In this document: piece by piece, positions 63,485 to 64,000 of the stretch | How positions within the stretch are numbered: position 1 is the stretch's first letter | Layout of the letters: the number at the start of each line of letters is the position of its first letter | Notes under the pieces: model-generated | The model's database searches: none | Seen by the model: only the letters and a program-made list of their open reading frames with translations | What the model was told of the DNA's origin: nothing | Position numbers and translations under genes: made by a program | Source: Neovahlkampfia damariscottae | Lineage: Eukaryota; Heterolobosea; Selenaionea; Neovahlkampfiida; Neovahlkampfiidae | Length of the DNA: 64,000 nucleotides | Reading direction: 5' to 3' | Assembly: GCA_016618085.1 (NCBI GenBank) | Contig: JABLTG010000059.1 | Location: 37,304 to 101,303, forward strand

Positions 63485-63910
63485 TGGAGTAGTAGATGTG
63501 AAAAGTCCAGACGGCGATTTAACTTTTTTTAATTTTCACCCCCCAAGGAAATGAAAAAAGCCCCTTTTCGCGGAAATTTCATTTTTTTTGACCAAATCCC
63601 CCGTTATCCCCTGACCCATTTTCATGCCGTCTCACGCCTCAACTCGGCGGTTTTTGTCATTTGAAAATATTAGTTACCTTCTTTCTTTTTGTTATCCATA
63701 ATTTTTCATTTTGGTTTCTGTAAATTTGTTGGTCCGTTATATTGCTTTTTGGTTGGTCTAAAATTATGGGTAACTAAAACTACGAGTTGAACCCATTATT
63801 TTGGAAGATAAAAACATTCGAATTGGAAGGTTTGACACCATTTGATTGGTTAATTCCTTGGTTTTGGAGGATTTGAAACTTTACTTTTGGAGCATGGAAT
63901 GGAAATTTAG
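63485..63910 (-). repeat. Dispersed repeat, copy B (inverted relative to 35176-35582)
   Basis: The core 63485-63706 is the reverse complement of copy A, with GC-rich blocks CCCCGTTATCCCCTG and GCCTCAACTCGGCGG. The outer part to about 63910 is more diverged (AAAATTATGGGTAACTA, GGTTTTGGAGGATTTGAAAC). No open frame. The 3' end of the decarboxylase gene lies 37 nt away. Confidence 0.75.
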
Positions 63911-64000
63911 TAAAAAAAAAACTGTTATTATTGTGAAGAAATAAATGTATTACTTACAGTTTGTCACCCAGACCCACAAAACAAATGGGCAAAAGATTGG
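63911..64000. other. Window end, no gene supported
   Basis: 90 nt with a poly-A run and CTTACAGTTTGTCACCCAG, which could contain a splice site of a gene beyond the window on either strand. Nothing can be assigned. Confidence 0.3.

Noticed and set aside
35176-63910. The two inverted repeats as terminal repeats of one 28-kb mobile element
   Set aside because: The interval holds ordinary intron-bearing host genes with host promoters; independent insertions of a dispersed repeat explain it better.
1-64000. Bacterial origin of the window (HslU, GspF, Lys-C-like protease, Ig repeats)
   Set aside because: Spliceosomal introns in HslU and GspF, and eukaryote-only genes such as SNARE, GINS, RhoGEF and VHS/GAT, show a nuclear eukaryotic genome.

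Overview
The window is nuclear DNA of an AT-rich, gene-dense unicellular eukaryote. Almost every gene is split by very short GT-AG introns (28-43 nt). Neighbouring genes are mostly less than 500 nt apart, lie on both strands, and the proteins are typical of protists. A nuclear, intron-containing gene for a GspF-like protein of the mitochondrial type II secretion apparatus points to Heterolobosea (Naegleria relatives) or another lineage that keeps this system. Mitochondrial-type HslU and a giant RCC1/EGF/Cys-repeat surface protein fit that picture. The species cannot be fixed from sequence alone.

Layout. 1-2697: 3' part of a bacterial-Ig-like repeat/vWA surface protein. 2.8-26.98 kb: a run of housekeeping and signalling genes. 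These are glutaredoxin-DEP-DUF547, a tiny membrane protein, GspF, an SCYL1-like pseudokinase, a divergent Ras-like GTPase, a prenylated RhoGEF, a secretory JmjC protein, an NPSN-like SNARE, hemerythrin-like and TPR-like proteins, a TOM1-like VHS/GAT adaptor, GINS subunit Sld5, a Rex-type RNA exonuclease, an adhesin-like protein, an RWP-RK factor and a Cbl-like phosphotyrosine adaptor. 27.06-33.96 kb: a decayed island of viral or mobile origin. It holds a fibre-like protein, a polymerase-palm/SF1-helicase/HNH protein, an NC-type papain-fold protein, a GIY-YIG nuclease and one intact unknown ORF. 33.95-35.6 kb: a truncated S9 peptidase pseudogene, an orphan ORF and a dispersed repeat. 36.1-44.2 kb: a myristoylated NC-type papain-fold protein, a Lys-C-like secreted protease, mitochondrial HslU, a MORN/coiled-coil protein and an LCAT-like lipase. 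44.4-61.8 kb: one giant gene for a membrane protein of about 5,770 residues. 61.9-63.4 kb: a PLP-dependent decarboxylase. 63.5-63.9 kb: a second, inverted copy of the dispersed repeat.

Two genome-wide rules emerged from reading every gene start and junction. First, a CCAAT box (often ACCAATCA) in either orientation lies within about 70 nt of the start codon of 23 of the 25 cellular genes whose start is visible. The viral ORFs lack it. Second, once the tiny introns are removed, the reading frames close exactly and recover conserved motifs. This revealed exons of only 3, 8, 16 and 23 nt. All intron positions and exon joins here were derived by hand from reading frame and family motifs; none is confirmed by transcripts.
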